From NCBI GenBank assembly GCA_022573285.1, contig JACZUF010000020.1:1-52118 (forward strand): a stretch of 52,118 bases of DNA, read 5' to 3'. How positions within the stretch are numbered: the stretch's first letter is position 1; each line of letters begins with the position of its first letter. Origin of the DNA: Chloroflexota bacterium (GTDB taxonomy: Bacteria; Chloroflexota; Dehalococcoidia; Lucifugimonadales; UBA3495). Shown here piece by piece: positions 41,379 through 49,169 of this stretch. The notes under the pieces are model-generated. The model was given only the letters and a program-made list of their open reading frames with translations. It made no database searches and was not told the DNA's origin. A program made the translations under genes and the position numbers.

Positions 41379-42608
41379 TTGCCGGCGCCGGGTGAGGGAA
41401 ACGCCCAACCTCTGACCGGAATCCGGGTATTGGACCTGTCCGGCGATCTGGGCGTCTACTGCGGCAAGCTGTTGGCCGATGTGGGTGCGGACGTGATCAA
41501 GGTGGAGCCGCCGGGCGGCGATTCCATGCGCCGGACCGGCCCCTTTATGGATGACGCCGAGCCGCCGGAGAACAGCATCCACTGGCGCCACTACAACACC
41601 AATAAACGCGGCATCACCCTGGATATCGCATCCGATGCCGGCCGCGCCCTGCTCCGCCGGTTGGCCGGGAACGCCGACGTCCTGCTGGAGTCCTTTCGGC
41701 CGGGGTACATGGACTCCCTGGGGTTGGGGTACGGGCATCTGAGCGATGGTAATCCAGGGTTGGTCTACGCTTCTCTGACGGCCTTTGGGCAGACCGGCCC
41801 TTACCGGGACTACAAGGCCAGCGACCTCGTCGGCTTCGCCATGGGCGGCTACATGTACGTCACCGGATGGCCAGACACCCCGCCCAACAAACTCTGGGGT
41901 TCCCAGGCATATCACACCACCTCCAACCGGGCGTTCATCGGCATCCTCATCGCCCTGTACCACCGTCTGGCCAGCGGGCAGGGGCAGCAGGTCGACGTGT
42001 CCATGCAGGAAGCCGTGGCCACCACCACCGAGCACGTGAACACGACCTATAACTACACCGGGGAGTCCGCCGTCCGCTGCGGGTTCCGCCACGGCGGCCA
42101 GTTCGTGGCGACCTGGCGGTGCCGCGACGGCTACGTGAGCATCACCACCAACACCCAGAAAGCGTGGGACGACCTGCGGGCTTGGATGGACCGGGAGGGC
42201 ATGGCCGGCGACCTGATGGACGAGAGATACAGCGACCGGTTCATCCTTCGCGGCGAACTCTCCTCTCACATCGAGGGGCTGATCGAGGCCTGGACGCTGA
42301 CCCATACCCGCCAGGAGATCACCGATTGGGGACAGGCCAATCACCATCCCTGGGGTCCCGTCGCTACTGCCGGCGAACTGCTGGACAACGAACAACTCTG
42401 GGACCGCGGGTTCTTTTATGAAGTGGAGGACCGGGAGAGCGGCAGAAAGGTGGTCTATCCGGGCGCTCCCTACAAGCTGACCGGGTCCGGTTGGCGGTTC
42501 GTCTCGTCAGCGCCCCGCGTCGGCCAGCACAACCGCCAGGTCTACTGCGATGAACTGGGGCTGTCGGACGGGGAACTCCAAGACCTGATTGCGGCTGGGA
42601 CCGTCTGA
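41379..42608 (+). CDS. Family III CoA-transferase (CaiB/BaiF), Asp-containing
   Basis: The family III CoA-transferase of about 409 residues has PLTGIRVLDLSGDLGVYCGK near the start, GADVIKVEPPGGD, NTNKRGITLD, LLESFRPGYMDSLGLGY and a clear active-site Asp in KASDLVGFAMGG. The exact start is uncertain: TTG at 41379 just after the upstream stop, or TTG at 41358 overlapping it; neither has a good ribosome site. These enzymes move CoA from one acyl-CoA to another acid through an Asp-bound intermediate. It overlaps or abuts the second CoA-transferase, suggesting a two-subunit enzyme. Confidence 0.88.
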   Translation: MPAPGEGNAQPLTGIRVLDLSGDLGVYCGKLLADVGADVIKVEPPGGDSMRRTGPFMDDAEPPENSIHWRHYNTNKRGITLDIASDAGRALLRRLAGNADVLLESFRPGYMDSLGLGYGHLSDGNPGLVYASLTAFGQTGPYRDYKASDLVGFAMGGYMYVTGWPDTPPNKLWGSQAYHTTSNRAFIGILIALYHRLASGQGQQVDVSMQEAVATTTEHVNTTYNYTGESAVRCGFRHGGQFVATWRCRDGYVSITTNTQKAWDDLRAWMDREGMAGDLMDERYSDRFILRGELSSHIEGLIEAWTLTHTRQEITDWGQANHHPWGPVATAGELLDNEQLWDRGFFYEVEDRESGRKVVYPGAPYKLTGSGWRFVSSAPRVGQHNRQVYCDELGLSDGELQDLIAAGTV

Positions 42609-42609
42609 C

Positions 42610-43827
42610 ATGGCTGAATCCGGCGAGCTTGCACTAAAAGGCATCCGGGTCTTGGATTTTACCTGGATACATGCCGGTCCCTCGGCCACCCGGATACTGT
42701 CCGACCAAGGGGCCCAGGTGATCAAAGTGGAGTCCGACCAGGCCCTCTCGGTGGTGGGCGGTCCGGCGTCCAGCACGGCCCGGGGGTTGGGGCAGCGTCA
42801 CAACTGGAACGCCGGTAAATTGTCAATCTCGCTGAATATGAAGACCGGCGCCGGGAAAGAACTGGCCAGGCGGCTGGTGGCCGTCTCCGACGTGGTGGCC
42901 GAGAACTTCAGCGGCCGGGTGATGCCAAGTTGGGGCTTGGACTTCGAGAGCATCCGCAAGATCAGGCCAGACATCATCATGTTGAGCATGTCTGGGTTTG
43001 GCCGCACCGGGCCTTGGAAGGACCGGGTCACCTACGGTCAGACGCTCCAAGCCTGGTCGGGTTTCACCGACCTAACCGGGTTCCACGAGTCCAGGCCCAG
43101 CGGTCCGGCCAGCGCTTATAGCGACGCGGTGGCCGGCATGGCCGGCGCTCAGGCCGTCTTGCTGGCGCTGCTCCACCGGGCGCGCACCGGGCAGGGCCAA
43201 TGGATCGACATCTCGCAGATGGAGGCGCTTTCTTCGTTGTTGGGACCACTGGTCCTGGAACTGAGCGCCAATAACGCCCAGGTGCAGCGCACCGGCAACC
43301 GGCTGCCCCACGGCGGCGGCGCTCCCCACGGGGCCTACCGTTGCCAAGGAGAGGACCGCTGGTTGGCAATCACCGTGTTCACAGACGACGAGTGGAGCGC
43401 ATTCGCCGGCGCGATAGGCTCTCCCGAATGGGCGTCGGACCAACGTTTCGCCAGCGCCGAATCGCGCCTCCGCCACGCCGATGAATTGGACAAGATGGTC
43501 GAGTCTTGGACCGCGCAACAGAGCGCCGAGGCAGCGATGCACCTCCTGCAAGCGGCCGGTGTCGCCGCCGGGGTGGTGCAGACCGGCGAGGACCTGGCCG
43601 AGAACGACCCGCACTTGAAAGAGCGGGAGCTTTTCCAGAAGGTCCCAGACGCCGCCGGGGTGCCGCGGACCATCGAAAGAGCGCCCTACAAGCTGTCCCG
43701 CACGCCGGGTAAGGTGACCAGAGGAGCCCCGGAGTTCGGCGCGGACCAGACGTTTATCCTCAGCGAGGTCCTCGGCGTGGACGACGAAGAACTGGCGGAG
43801 ATGGCCATCGCGGGTGCCTTCGATTGA
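42610..43827 (+). CDS. Family III CoA-transferase (CaiB/BaiF), lacking the usual Asp
   Basis: This 405-residue paralogue starts at ATG 42610, one nt after the previous stop. It has LKGIRVLDFTWIHAGPSATR, GAQVIKVES, LVAVSDVVAENFSGRVMPSW and GQWIDISQMEALSS. Where the first protein has S-D-L-V before the AMGG, this one reads YGQTLQAWSG, so the catalytic Asp position is Gly or Gln. This form is common in one CaiB subgroup and may mark a structural partner in a heteromeric enzyme, as in benzylsuccinate CoA-transferase. Its last 15 codons are part of the direct repeat 43783-44104. Confidence 0.85.
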   Translation: MAESGELALKGIRVLDFTWIHAGPSATRILSDQGAQVIKVESDQALSVVGGPASSTARGLGQRHNWNAGKLSISLNMKTGAGKELARRLVAVSDVVAENFSGRVMPSWGLDFESIRKIRPDIIMLSMSGFGRTGPWKDRVTYGQTLQAWSGFTDLTGFHESRPSGPASAYSDAVAGMAGAQAVLLALLHRARTGQGQWIDISQMEALSSLLGPLVLELSANNAQVQRTGNRLPHGGGAPHGAYRCQGEDRWLAITVFTDDEWSAFAGAIGSPEWASDQRFASAESRLRHADELDKMVESWTAQQSAEAAMHLLQAAGVAAGVVQTGEDLAENDPHLKERELFQKVPDAAGVPRTIERAPYKLSRTPGKVTRGAPEFGADQTFILSEVLGVDDEELAEMAIAGAFD

Positions 43828-44104
43828 CCGCTACGGCACCGCCGCGGCGATTGTCAAATAGGGAACCATGACCCATAATATGGCTCGCTTTCCCAGACTC
43901 GATTTTCGGCCAACCTCGTTTTTCGGTTAAACACATCAGGGTCAAGGAGAAATATTGGAGACCAGTCTTAGGGGAAAATACGCCATCGTCGGCATCGGCG
44001 AGACCGAGTACAGCCGGGGCTCCGGACGGAGCACCAGGGCCATGGGCGCGGAAGCCATCCGGAGGGCCATGGACGACGCGGGCCTGAACTCCCAGGAAGT
44101 GGAC
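43783..44104 (+). repeat. Direct repeat, copy A (CoA-transferase tail plus thiolase start)
   Basis: 322 bp from GACGAAGAACTGGCGGAGAT to CCCAGGAAGTGGAC correspond to 45010-45332 with about 95 percent identity and one 1-bp indel. The copy contains the true end of the CoA-transferase gene, the intergenic leader with AAGGAGAAATATTGG and the first 50 codons of a thiolase gene. Confidence 0.95.
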
Positions 44105-44107
44105 TAG
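43955..44107 (+). pseudogene. Truncated thiolase gene start (50 codons)
   Basis: TTG at 43955 with AAGGAG upstream opens the same frame as the intact thiolase gene at 45183 (SLRGKYAIVGIGETEYSRGS and so on), but after the codons for QEVD it runs into TAG at 44105, where homology to the intact copy ends. It is the left part of the duplication caused by the hicBA insertion. A 50-residue peptide could still be made, since the ribosome site is intact. Confidence 0.88.
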
Positions 44108-44159
44108 TCAGCCTTCTCAGGCCGTGATAACTTGGTCATCAAGTCAGAAAACCTCAAAG

Positions 44160-44417
44160 CTAAAGAAGGCCGAGGTGACGCAAGTCGTCCTCTACCCAGC
44201 GGGTGGCCCGAAGGACGCTGGCAAGGGTCTTTCTGGTTAGGGTGTCTCTGCCAGAATGGTAGTGGAGCAGGGTAAGTCTCCCATCTGGGTGCCGGTAGAT
44301 GCGTCCGCCGGTCCTGGTTGACCGCTCTAATATAAAACCATCCCGTTCGATTGCTCTGACCAATTCTCGAACGGGAGTGTTACGCAGGAGATGAACAAGT
44401 CTTCCAACATCCCTCAT
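44160..44417 (-). CDS. hicA: HicA-like toxin with altered GSH motif
   Basis: The 85-residue HicA-fold (dsRBD-like) protein shows TPVRELVRAIERDGFILERS, then TGGRIYRHPDGRLTLLHYHS and DTLTRKTLASVLRATRWVED. Active HicA mRNA interferases have GSH(H) before the IYRHPDG strand; here it is TGGR, so the catalytic His is missing at its normal place. Other His residues (HYH) follow. It overlaps the hicB start by 4 nt. The module faces away from the surrounding operon and sits in the segment between two direct repeats. Confidence 0.8.
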   Translation of the reverse strand: MRDVGRLVHLLRNTPVRELVRAIERDGFILERSTRTGGRIYRHPDGRLTLLHYHSGRDTLTRKTLASVLRATRWVEDDLRHLGLL

Positions 44418-44659
44418 AGGGAAACGGTAACTACCTCTGATCCAGGGATGATCTTGACCTCTTCCGCCGCTTCTTGTGGCAATGGGTCATGATGTGCAGC
44501 CAAAACTTCTAGGTAAGCCTGAGCACCTTCCTTGAGAGCTTCCAGGGCTTCCGCTTTGGTAGTGCCCCACGTGGCGCATCCTGGCAGGGCAGGAATCTCG
44601 GCGCTCCATCGACCGTCTTCCTCCTGCTCGACCTCGACCCTAAATACATAGGTCTTCAC
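44414..44659 (-). CDS. hicB: HicB-like antitoxin
   Basis: This 81-residue partial-RNase-H-fold antitoxin has MKTYVFRVEVEQEEDGRWSA, EIPALPGCATWGTTKAEALE and ALKEGAQAYLEVLAAHHDP, the hallmark HicB sequence (PDLPGC-s-G-T-eEA). It lacks the C-terminal DNA-binding domain of long HicB proteins, ending EVVTVSL. It precedes hicA with a 4-nt overlap, the antitoxin-first order. A TATAAT -10 box lies on the minus strand at 44740-44735, but without a clear -35 box. Confidence 0.88.
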   Translation of the reverse strand: MKTYVFRVEVEQEEDGRWSAEIPALPGCATWGTTKAEALEALKEGAQAYLEVLAAHHDPLPQEAAEEVKIIPGSEVVTVSL

Positions 44660-45009
44660 CTTTCCGCTCCTCCGGTCTTTGATTTCTCATAGTGTGACTT
44701 CGGTCGACTGCTTCCTGAGGCTGTCATAAAGGAAATTATATCCTGTTTCCTTACATAACTTTTTCCGGCCGCCGATCTTGACCGGCCAGCCGAGAGTCAG
44801 CTAGCACCAACTGGCTGGAAAAATTAGAGGGTAGCAACACCGTTGCCTTTTTCTGCCAGTGTGTCATGAGGGAGGTAGTTCAGACACAAGAAGGCAGAGA
44901 TGGCAACGCAGTTGAATTTCAGTGGGGTGGAACGAAACGTCTCTAACGTCTCTATGGAGAACCTTCTCGGGCACTACGGCTTACTCGACGGAATGAGGCG
45001 GGTAAAAGA
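44660..45009. other. Inserted non-coding stretch with a transposase-like fragment
   Basis: The right part of the hicBA insert has no intact gene. It contains the inverted arms CCAGC...GCTGG around 44785-44820, a small hairpin GCAAC/GTTGC at 44835-44848 and an open start at 44900 reading MATQLNFSGVERNVSNVSME then NLLGHYGLLDGMRRVKE. AAGGCAGAG precedes it. The frame is cut at 45010, exactly where the second direct repeat begins. This resembles the 5' end of an insertion sequence, but I cannot name a family. Confidence 0.45.
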
Positions 45010-45332
45010 GACGAAGAACTGGCGGAGATGGCCATCGCCGGGGCCTTCGATTGACCGCTACGGCAGCCGCCGCGGCGATTGTCAAACAGAGGCCCAAGAC
45101 CCATAATACGGCTCGCTTTCCCAGACTCGATTTTCGGCCGACCTCGTTTTTCGGTTAAATACGTCAGGGCCAAGGAGAAACATTGGAGACCAGTCTTAGG
45201 GGCAAATACGCCATCGTCGGCATCGGCGAGACCGAGTACAGCCGGGGCTCCGGACGGAGCACAAGGGCCATGGGCGCGGAAGCCATCCGGAGGGCCATGG
45301 ACGACGCGGGGTTGAGCTCCCAGGAAGTGGAC
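45010..45332 (+). repeat. Direct repeat, copy B
   Basis: Second copy of the 322-bp segment at 43783-44104. It begins with the last CoA-transferase codons (out of any gene here) and runs into the intact thiolase gene, diverging from copy A after the GAAGTGGAC at 45324-45332. Confidence 0.95.
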
Positions 45333-46397
45333 GGGATGCTCAGCTACCACGGCGGGGACTCCACGCCGTCAACGTCCATCATGTACGACCTGGGCCTCAG
45401 GCCCAACTTCTACATGGACTGCTCCGGCGGCGGTTCCAGCACCGAGGCCCTGGTGGGCCTGGCCATGGGCGCCATCGAGGCTGGTATGTGCGACACCGTG
45501 GCCATATTCCGGTCCATGAACGGCTATTCCAGCATCCGCATCGGCGGCACCGGCGCCCGGGCTGCTTCGGGGATATCCGGCCTTGACCTGATGAAACGCC
45601 CCTACGGCCTGATCAGCGCGGTCCAGAACTTCGCCTTCAACTTCACAAAACACATGTCCGAATACGGGGTGAAGAGCGAGGACTTGGCCCACATCAAGGT
45701 GGCCCACAGCAACCATGCCAGCAACAACCCCAAGGCCCTGATGAAGCAGAGGGTGACGGTGGACGACGTCATGGACTCCCGGTGGATAATCCGTCCGGTG
45801 GCCCATCTGCTGGACTGCTGCCTGGAGACCGACAACGCGACCTGCGTGATTGTCACCTCCGCCGAGCGGGCCCGCAACCTGCGCCAAACACCGATACATA
45901 TCCTGGGCGTGCAGGGGAGAGGCACCAAACCCGGCGGCGACTTCCATGTCCAGCACGGCAACCTGGGCCGCGTGGCGGGGCACTATGTCGGCCCCCGCAT
46001 CTTTGAGCTGGCCGGGGTCACCCACGACGACATCGACGTGACCGGTTGTTACGACGCCTTCACCTATACCGTTCTGCTCCAATTGGAGGATTACGGCTGG
46101 TGCAAGAAAGGCGAGGGCAAGGACTACGTGAGGAGCGGCGTCATCAACCTGGGAGGGAAGCGTCCCAACAACACCAGCGGAGGCCACCTCTGCGAGGCCT
46201 ACACCCACGGGATGAACATGGTAATCGAGAACGTGCGCCAACTCCGGGGCACGGTCGACGACTATTGTCCCAATACCGGGGAGCACACCTATGACTATTC
46301 CGAAGGCGGCTGCCGGCAGGTGAAGGACGCCGAGATCAGCATGAACATGGGATGGGGCACCCCGGCCGTGGGCAGCGCCCTCATCATGAGGAGGTAA
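45183..46397 (+). CDS. Thiolase-superfamily protein (SCP-x/lipid-transfer type)
   Basis: The 404-residue thiolase-fold protein starts at TTG 45183 with AAGGAG five nt upstream; the same start is preserved in the duplicated fragment. It has YAIVGIGETEYSRGSGRST, MDCSGGGSSTEALVGLAMGA (Cys80 at the nucleophile region), GRVAGHYVGPRIFELAG and LGGKRPNNTSGGHLCEAYTH (C-terminal GG-x-x-HG region, altered). Such non-classical thiolases pair with DUF35 proteins and act in steroid or fatty-acid side-chain aldol cleavage or acyl transfer. The next gene is indeed a DUF35 protein. Confidence 0.87.
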   Translation: METSLRGKYAIVGIGETEYSRGSGRSTRAMGAEAIRRAMDDAGLSSQEVDGMLSYHGGDSTPSTSIMYDLGLRPNFYMDCSGGGSSTEALVGLAMGAIEAGMCDTVAIFRSMNGYSSIRIGGTGARAASGISGLDLMKRPYGLISAVQNFAFNFTKHMSEYGVKSEDLAHIKVAHSNHASNNPKALMKQRVTVDDVMDSRWIIRPVAHLLDCCLETDNATCVIVTSAERARNLRQTPIHILGVQGRGTKPGGDFHVQHGNLGRVAGHYVGPRIFELAGVTHDDIDVTGCYDAFTYTVLLQLEDYGWCKKGEGKDYVRSGVINLGGKRPNNTSGGHLCEAYTHGMNMVIENVRQLRGTVDDYCPNTGEHTYDYSEGGCRQVKDAEISMNMGWGTPAVGSALIMRR

Positions 46398-46402
46398 GGC
46401 TC

Positions 46403-46435
46403 ATGGCGGTGTACGAAGATTGGATGGGGAGGTAG
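46403..46435 (+). CDS. Eleven-codon leader ORF resembling the start of the DUF35 gene
   Basis: ATG at 46403 opens MAVYEDWMGR and stops at TAG; GAGGAGG lies eight nt upstream. The downstream DUF35 gene begins MAVYEYRGQRLD. The similarity of both protein and DNA (ATGGCGGTGTACGAAGAT against ATGGCTGTTTACGAATAT) points to duplication of the start region; the GGGGAGG of the second start lies inside the mini-ORF, so the two may be translationally coupled. Confidence 0.4.
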   Translation: MAVYEDWMGR

Positions 46436-46440
46436 TTGTC

Positions 46441-46944
46441 ATGGCTGTTTACGAATATAGGGGCCAACGACTGGACATCCCCGACAACGACAGCGAGTAC
46501 CGCGGCTACTTCGAGGCCGCCGGAGAGCACAGGTTGGTGGTCAAGAAATGCCGCGCCTGCGGTCTGCTGCGCGGCGAACCGGGGCCGGGCTGCCCCTGGT
46601 GCCCATCCTTGGAATGGGACTGGCAGGAAGTGAGCGGCAAAGGGACCATCTACAGCTATCAGATCATCGCCCATACCGTTATTCCCAGCTTCCGCGACAT
46701 GGCGCCCTTCGCCATCGTGTTGGTGGAACTGGACGAACAGAGCGGCCAACCGACGCCCGACGACGGTCTCCGCATCATCACCAACCTGGTCGACGGCAAC
46801 CTGAAGCCGGAGAAAGAGGAGAACGTGGCCATCGGCAAGCGGGTGGAGGTAATCTTCGACGACGAGCCGGACGGCATCAGCATCCCCCAGTTCAAGTTGT
46901 CGGGTGAGCCGCCCAAGGGCGAGACCTGGCAGCATTCCATCTAA
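46441..46944 (+). CDS. DUF35 OB-fold / zinc-ribbon acyl-CoA-associated protein
   Basis: The 167-residue protein has an N-terminal rubredoxin-like zinc ribbon (KKCRACGLLRGEPGPGCPWC, four Cys) and a C-terminal OB-fold (SGKGTIYSYQIIAHTVIPSF, FAIVLVELDE, IGKRVEVIFDDEPDG). DUF35 proteins form complexes with SCP-x-type thiolases and related acyl-CoA enzymes, as the preceding gene shows. GGAGG stands eight nt before the ATG at 46441. It closes this operon. Confidence 0.9.
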   Translation: MAVYEYRGQRLDIPDNDSEYRGYFEAAGEHRLVVKKCRACGLLRGEPGPGCPWCPSLEWDWQEVSGKGTIYSYQIIAHTVIPSFRDMAPFAIVLVELDEQSGQPTPDDGLRIITNLVDGNLKPEKEENVAIGKRVEVIFDDEPDGISIPQFKLSGEPPKGETWQHSI

Positions 46945-46980
46945 CCAGTACCTACTTTCAGAAAACGCCGTTACGCTCAT

Positions 46981-47043
46981 CCGCTCACCTTGAGCCTGTC
47001 GAAGGGCGCATATTAGGTGGTTCGACAAGCTCACCATGAGCGG
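46981..47043. repeat. TTCGACAAGCTCA-type inverted repeat, copy 3
   Basis: CCGCTCACCTTGAGCCTGTC + GAAGG (46981-47005) and GGTTCGACAAGCTCACCATG + AGCGG face each other with about 13 nt between, in the gap between the DUF35 and HAD genes. The arms match 27926-28025 closely; here the palindrome is almost closed and could act as a terminator. Confidence 0.75.
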
Positions 47044-47103
47044 TATTATTAACGCTGATATTTGCGATTAGGTACTGGGCTAACACGGGGGAGGGGCGGG
47101 CAA

Positions 47104-47457
47104 TTGGCCAAACTGATCAGCTTCGACATCGACGGGACACTGGAAGTGGGCGACCCGCCGGGCGGCATCACCATGGAGATGGTCCGTCGGTTGCAGGGCC
47201 TGGGATACCTGATCGGCAGTTGCTCCGACCGCACCGTGAGCGAACAGCAGCGCATCTGGCGGGATCACGGCATAGAGGTGGAGTTCACCGTCCTGAAGCA
47301 CCGGCTTGAAGCGGTCAAAGAGCAGTTCCCGGCCGAAGAGCATTACCACGTCGGCGACACCGAGACAGACCGCCGCGCGGCCCTCCAAGCGGGCTTCAGC
47401 TTCCTGTCCGTAGGCGACGCGGTTGCCGGGCTGCTCAACGGCCTAACACCACAGTGA
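47104..47457 (+). CDS. Small HAD-superfamily hydrolase
   Basis: The 117-residue minimal HAD protein starts at TTG 47104 after the purine-rich GGGGGAGGGGCGG. Motif I is FDIDGTLEVGD, motif II IGSCSDRT, the Lys is in KHRLEAVKE, and motif III HVGDTETDRRAALQAG. The lack of a cap domain makes it a short HAD; small-phosphate-ester or nucleotide hydrolysis is likely but not certain. It overlaps the following methyltransferase gene by 4 nt (GTGA). Confidence 0.8.
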   Translation: MAKLISFDIDGTLEVGDPPGGITMEMVRRLQGLGYLIGSCSDRTVSEQQRIWRDHGIEVEFTVLKHRLEAVKEQFPAEEHYHVGDTETDRRAALQAGFSFLSVGDAVAGLLNGLTPQ

Positions 47458-48227
47458 GCTCGCGCAGACGCTCACGTCATCCAGGGGCACGGACCAACCG
47501 GCTCTACCATGAATTGGCCTATCTCTGGCCGATCATCAGCCCACCCGAAGAGTACGGCGGCGAGGCCGCGGTTTTCGTAGACATCATTTACGAGAAACTG
47601 GGCCGCGGACGATGCACGCTACTGGAGTTGGGCGTGGGCGGCGGGCACATGCTGTCCCACCTGACTGCGGACTTTGAATGCACCGCCGTCGACCTGTCGC
47701 CGGACATGCTGGCCCTTTCCCAGGGCCTCAACCCTGGGGTAGAACACCACGTCGGCGACATGCGCAAAATACGGCTGGATCAGACCTTCGATGCCGTGCT
47801 GGTCCACGACGCGGCCTCCTATCTGCTCACCGGGCAAGACCTTCAAGAGACCTTCGCGACGGCGGCGCGCCACCTGCGGCCCGGCGGCATATTGATGGTG
47901 GCCCCCGACTGGGTCCAGGAGACCTTTCCCGATGGCTGGGTCTACGCCTGGGACCGACAACAGGGCGGCATAGAGGTCAAGATTGAAGAGGTCATGGTGG
48001 ACCCGGACCCGTCGGACACCCAGGTGGAATCGACCTACACCTACACCATTAAGAAGGACGGCAAGGTCACGGTTGAGGTCGATACCCACCTAACGGGTCT
48101 ATTCGCCATCAACACCTGGACCAGCCTGATGGAAGGGGCGGGGTTCTCCGTCGAGCTGCGGCCCCTGCCGCCCAACGAGGGCGGGTATGGGTCTTGGTTG
48201 TTTATCGGGGTGGCTGGTGCAAATTAA
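47454..48227 (+). CDS. Class I SAM-dependent methyltransferase
   Basis: This 257-residue methyltransferase starts at GTG 47454 within the HAD stop codon. Motif I is LLELGVGGGHMLSHL, followed by AVDLSPDMLALSQ (acidic strand 2), GDMRKIRLDQTFDAVLVHDA and LRPGGILMVAPDW. The C-terminal part (TSLMEGAGFSVELRPLP then NEGGYGSWLFIG) is shared with the fragment at 49170-49284. Substrate unknown. Its end GVAGAN differs from the fragment's GLAGGKG, so the original C-terminus was probably changed by the insertion behind it. Confidence 0.85.
   Translation: MSSRRRSRHPGARTNRLYHELAYLWPIISPPEEYGGEAAVFVDIIYEKLGRGRCTLLELGVGGGHMLSHLTADFECTAVDLSPDMLALSQGLNPGVEHHVGDMRKIRLDQTFDAVLVHDAASYLLTGQDLQETFATAARHLRPGGILMVAPDWVQETFPDGWVYAWDRQQGGIEVKIEEVMVDPDPSDTQVESTYTYTIKKDGKVTVEVDTHLTGLFAINTWTSLMEGAGFSVELRPLPPNEGGYGSWLFIGVAGAN
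48116..48205 (+). repeat. Direct repeat of methyltransferase 3' end, copy A
   Basis: 90 bp beginning CTGGACCAGCCTGATGGAAG and ending GGTTGTTTAT match 49170-49259 with two mismatches. The copies flank the doc / GIY-YIG insert. Confidence 0.95.
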
Positions 48228-48303
48228 AGGGTATTGTGGAGGCGACGTTTCCCTTGATGAATTGCCAATTCCCGTCAGAATAAAAGGGTCTCGTGGAGTT
48301 TAG

Positions 48304-48702
48304 CTAAATCCGGACAGAATATTGCCTGAGCCACTTGGTGATTTCCGTCAATTCGAAGTTTCCATGTGTGGCGGCCACTTTTACCGCGAAATCAACCGCT
48401 TGGTTGGTCGGGACATCTAAGAGATATCCGTTGAGGTTCAAGAACACCCCAACTGATGTGAGAGCCAACCTCTTGTTGCCATCTACAAGCGGGTGGTTCT
48501 TGATTATTGACCTGAAAAGGGCCGCGGCTTTTTCGAAGATAGTTCGATGTAGCCAACGGCCCTGAAAAGTTTGCGCGGGCGCACTGAGAGCGGATTCAAG
48601 AAGGCCTTTACCGTAATCGCCGCCGAAGTATTGAAAGGCGGGCATCGGATCAGGGTAATCTACGTAAAGCTCGGACGCCAGGTCATAAATTACCGATTCC
48701 AC
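48304..48702 (-). CDS. doc: Doc-type Fic-fold toxin
   Basis: The 132-residue death-on-curing family protein has the active-site motif NHPLVDGNKRLALTSVGVFL (HxFx[DE]GNKR core), with MPAFQYFGGDYGKGLLESAL in front. Doc kinases phosphorylate elongation factor Tu and stop translation; the motif looks intact. No Phd- or AbrB-like antitoxin gene is seen; the upstream gene is GIY-YIG-like instead. The ATG at 48702 lacks a ribosome site, suggesting coupling to the upstream gene 31 nt away. The palindrome ACGTCT-AG-AGACGT (48730-48743) lies between the two. Confidence 0.88.
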   Translation of the reverse strand: MESVIYDLASELYVDYPDPMPAFQYFGGDYGKGLLESALSAPAQTFQGRWLHRTIFEKAAALFRSIIKNHPLVDGNKRLALTSVGVFLNLNGYLLDVPTNQAVDFAVKVAATHGNFELTEITKWLRQYSVRI

Positions 48703-48733
48703 ATCATATGGTGTGAGAAATCGATATCTACGT

Positions 48734-49039
48734 CTAGAGACGTCCTAACTCCTTCAAAGCATCCCGATTCATTCCAATAGCCCGTTTGGTAGCCCTGCGT
48801 ACGTCCCAACCGCTTGGAGAACCAGCTGCCTTCTCCCACTTGAGGGCGGCGGCTTTAGTTGTCCTGCGCCCAACTTGCACGATGCGGGAGCCAGGCGAGA
48901 TCTTTTGGTGTTCTTTCTCACGCTGTTCGAGGTCGATCGTGACGCCACGATATATGATTTTTTCCCCATCCTTTAGGTGGTACTTGTAAGTGTCTCGTGC
49001 GTTTCGATTTCCGACGGCACCATTCTGACGAGTTTTCAT
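48734..49039 (-). CDS. GIY-YIG-like small protein upstream of doc
   Basis: From the ATG at 49039 the protein is 101 residues: GNRNARDTYKYHLKDGEKII, YRGVTIDLEQREKEHQKISP and ALKWEKAAG. It follows the GIY-YIG pattern with the first Tyr in TYKY, YRG in place of YIG, and the conserved Arg/Glu in LEQREKEHQ and WEK. Small relatives with the RDTYKYHLKDG start are found in many bacteria without known role. Position before doc makes it a candidate antitoxin or accessory of this module. A longer start at 49120 is possible. Confidence 0.65.
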   Translation of the reverse strand: MKTRQNGAVGNRNARDTYKYHLKDGEKIIYRGVTIDLEQREKEHQKISPGSRIVQVGRRTTKAAALKWEKAAGSPSGWDVRRATKRAIGMNRDALKELGRL

Positions 49040-49169
49040 CTTGAAAGACCGGGATTGGTTGTGTGCCACTTGGATTATCCCAGATTGAGTGTGAGCCGGT
49101 TTCCATTGAGTTTGAGGCAACGACTTACGGCTTCAAACTTCACATTGGAATTATATCATCCACCACTAA

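Noticed and set aside
44735..44740. Full promoter for hicBA
   Set aside because: The -10 TATAAT is perfect but no -35 box is found at a proper distance; left as a remark only.
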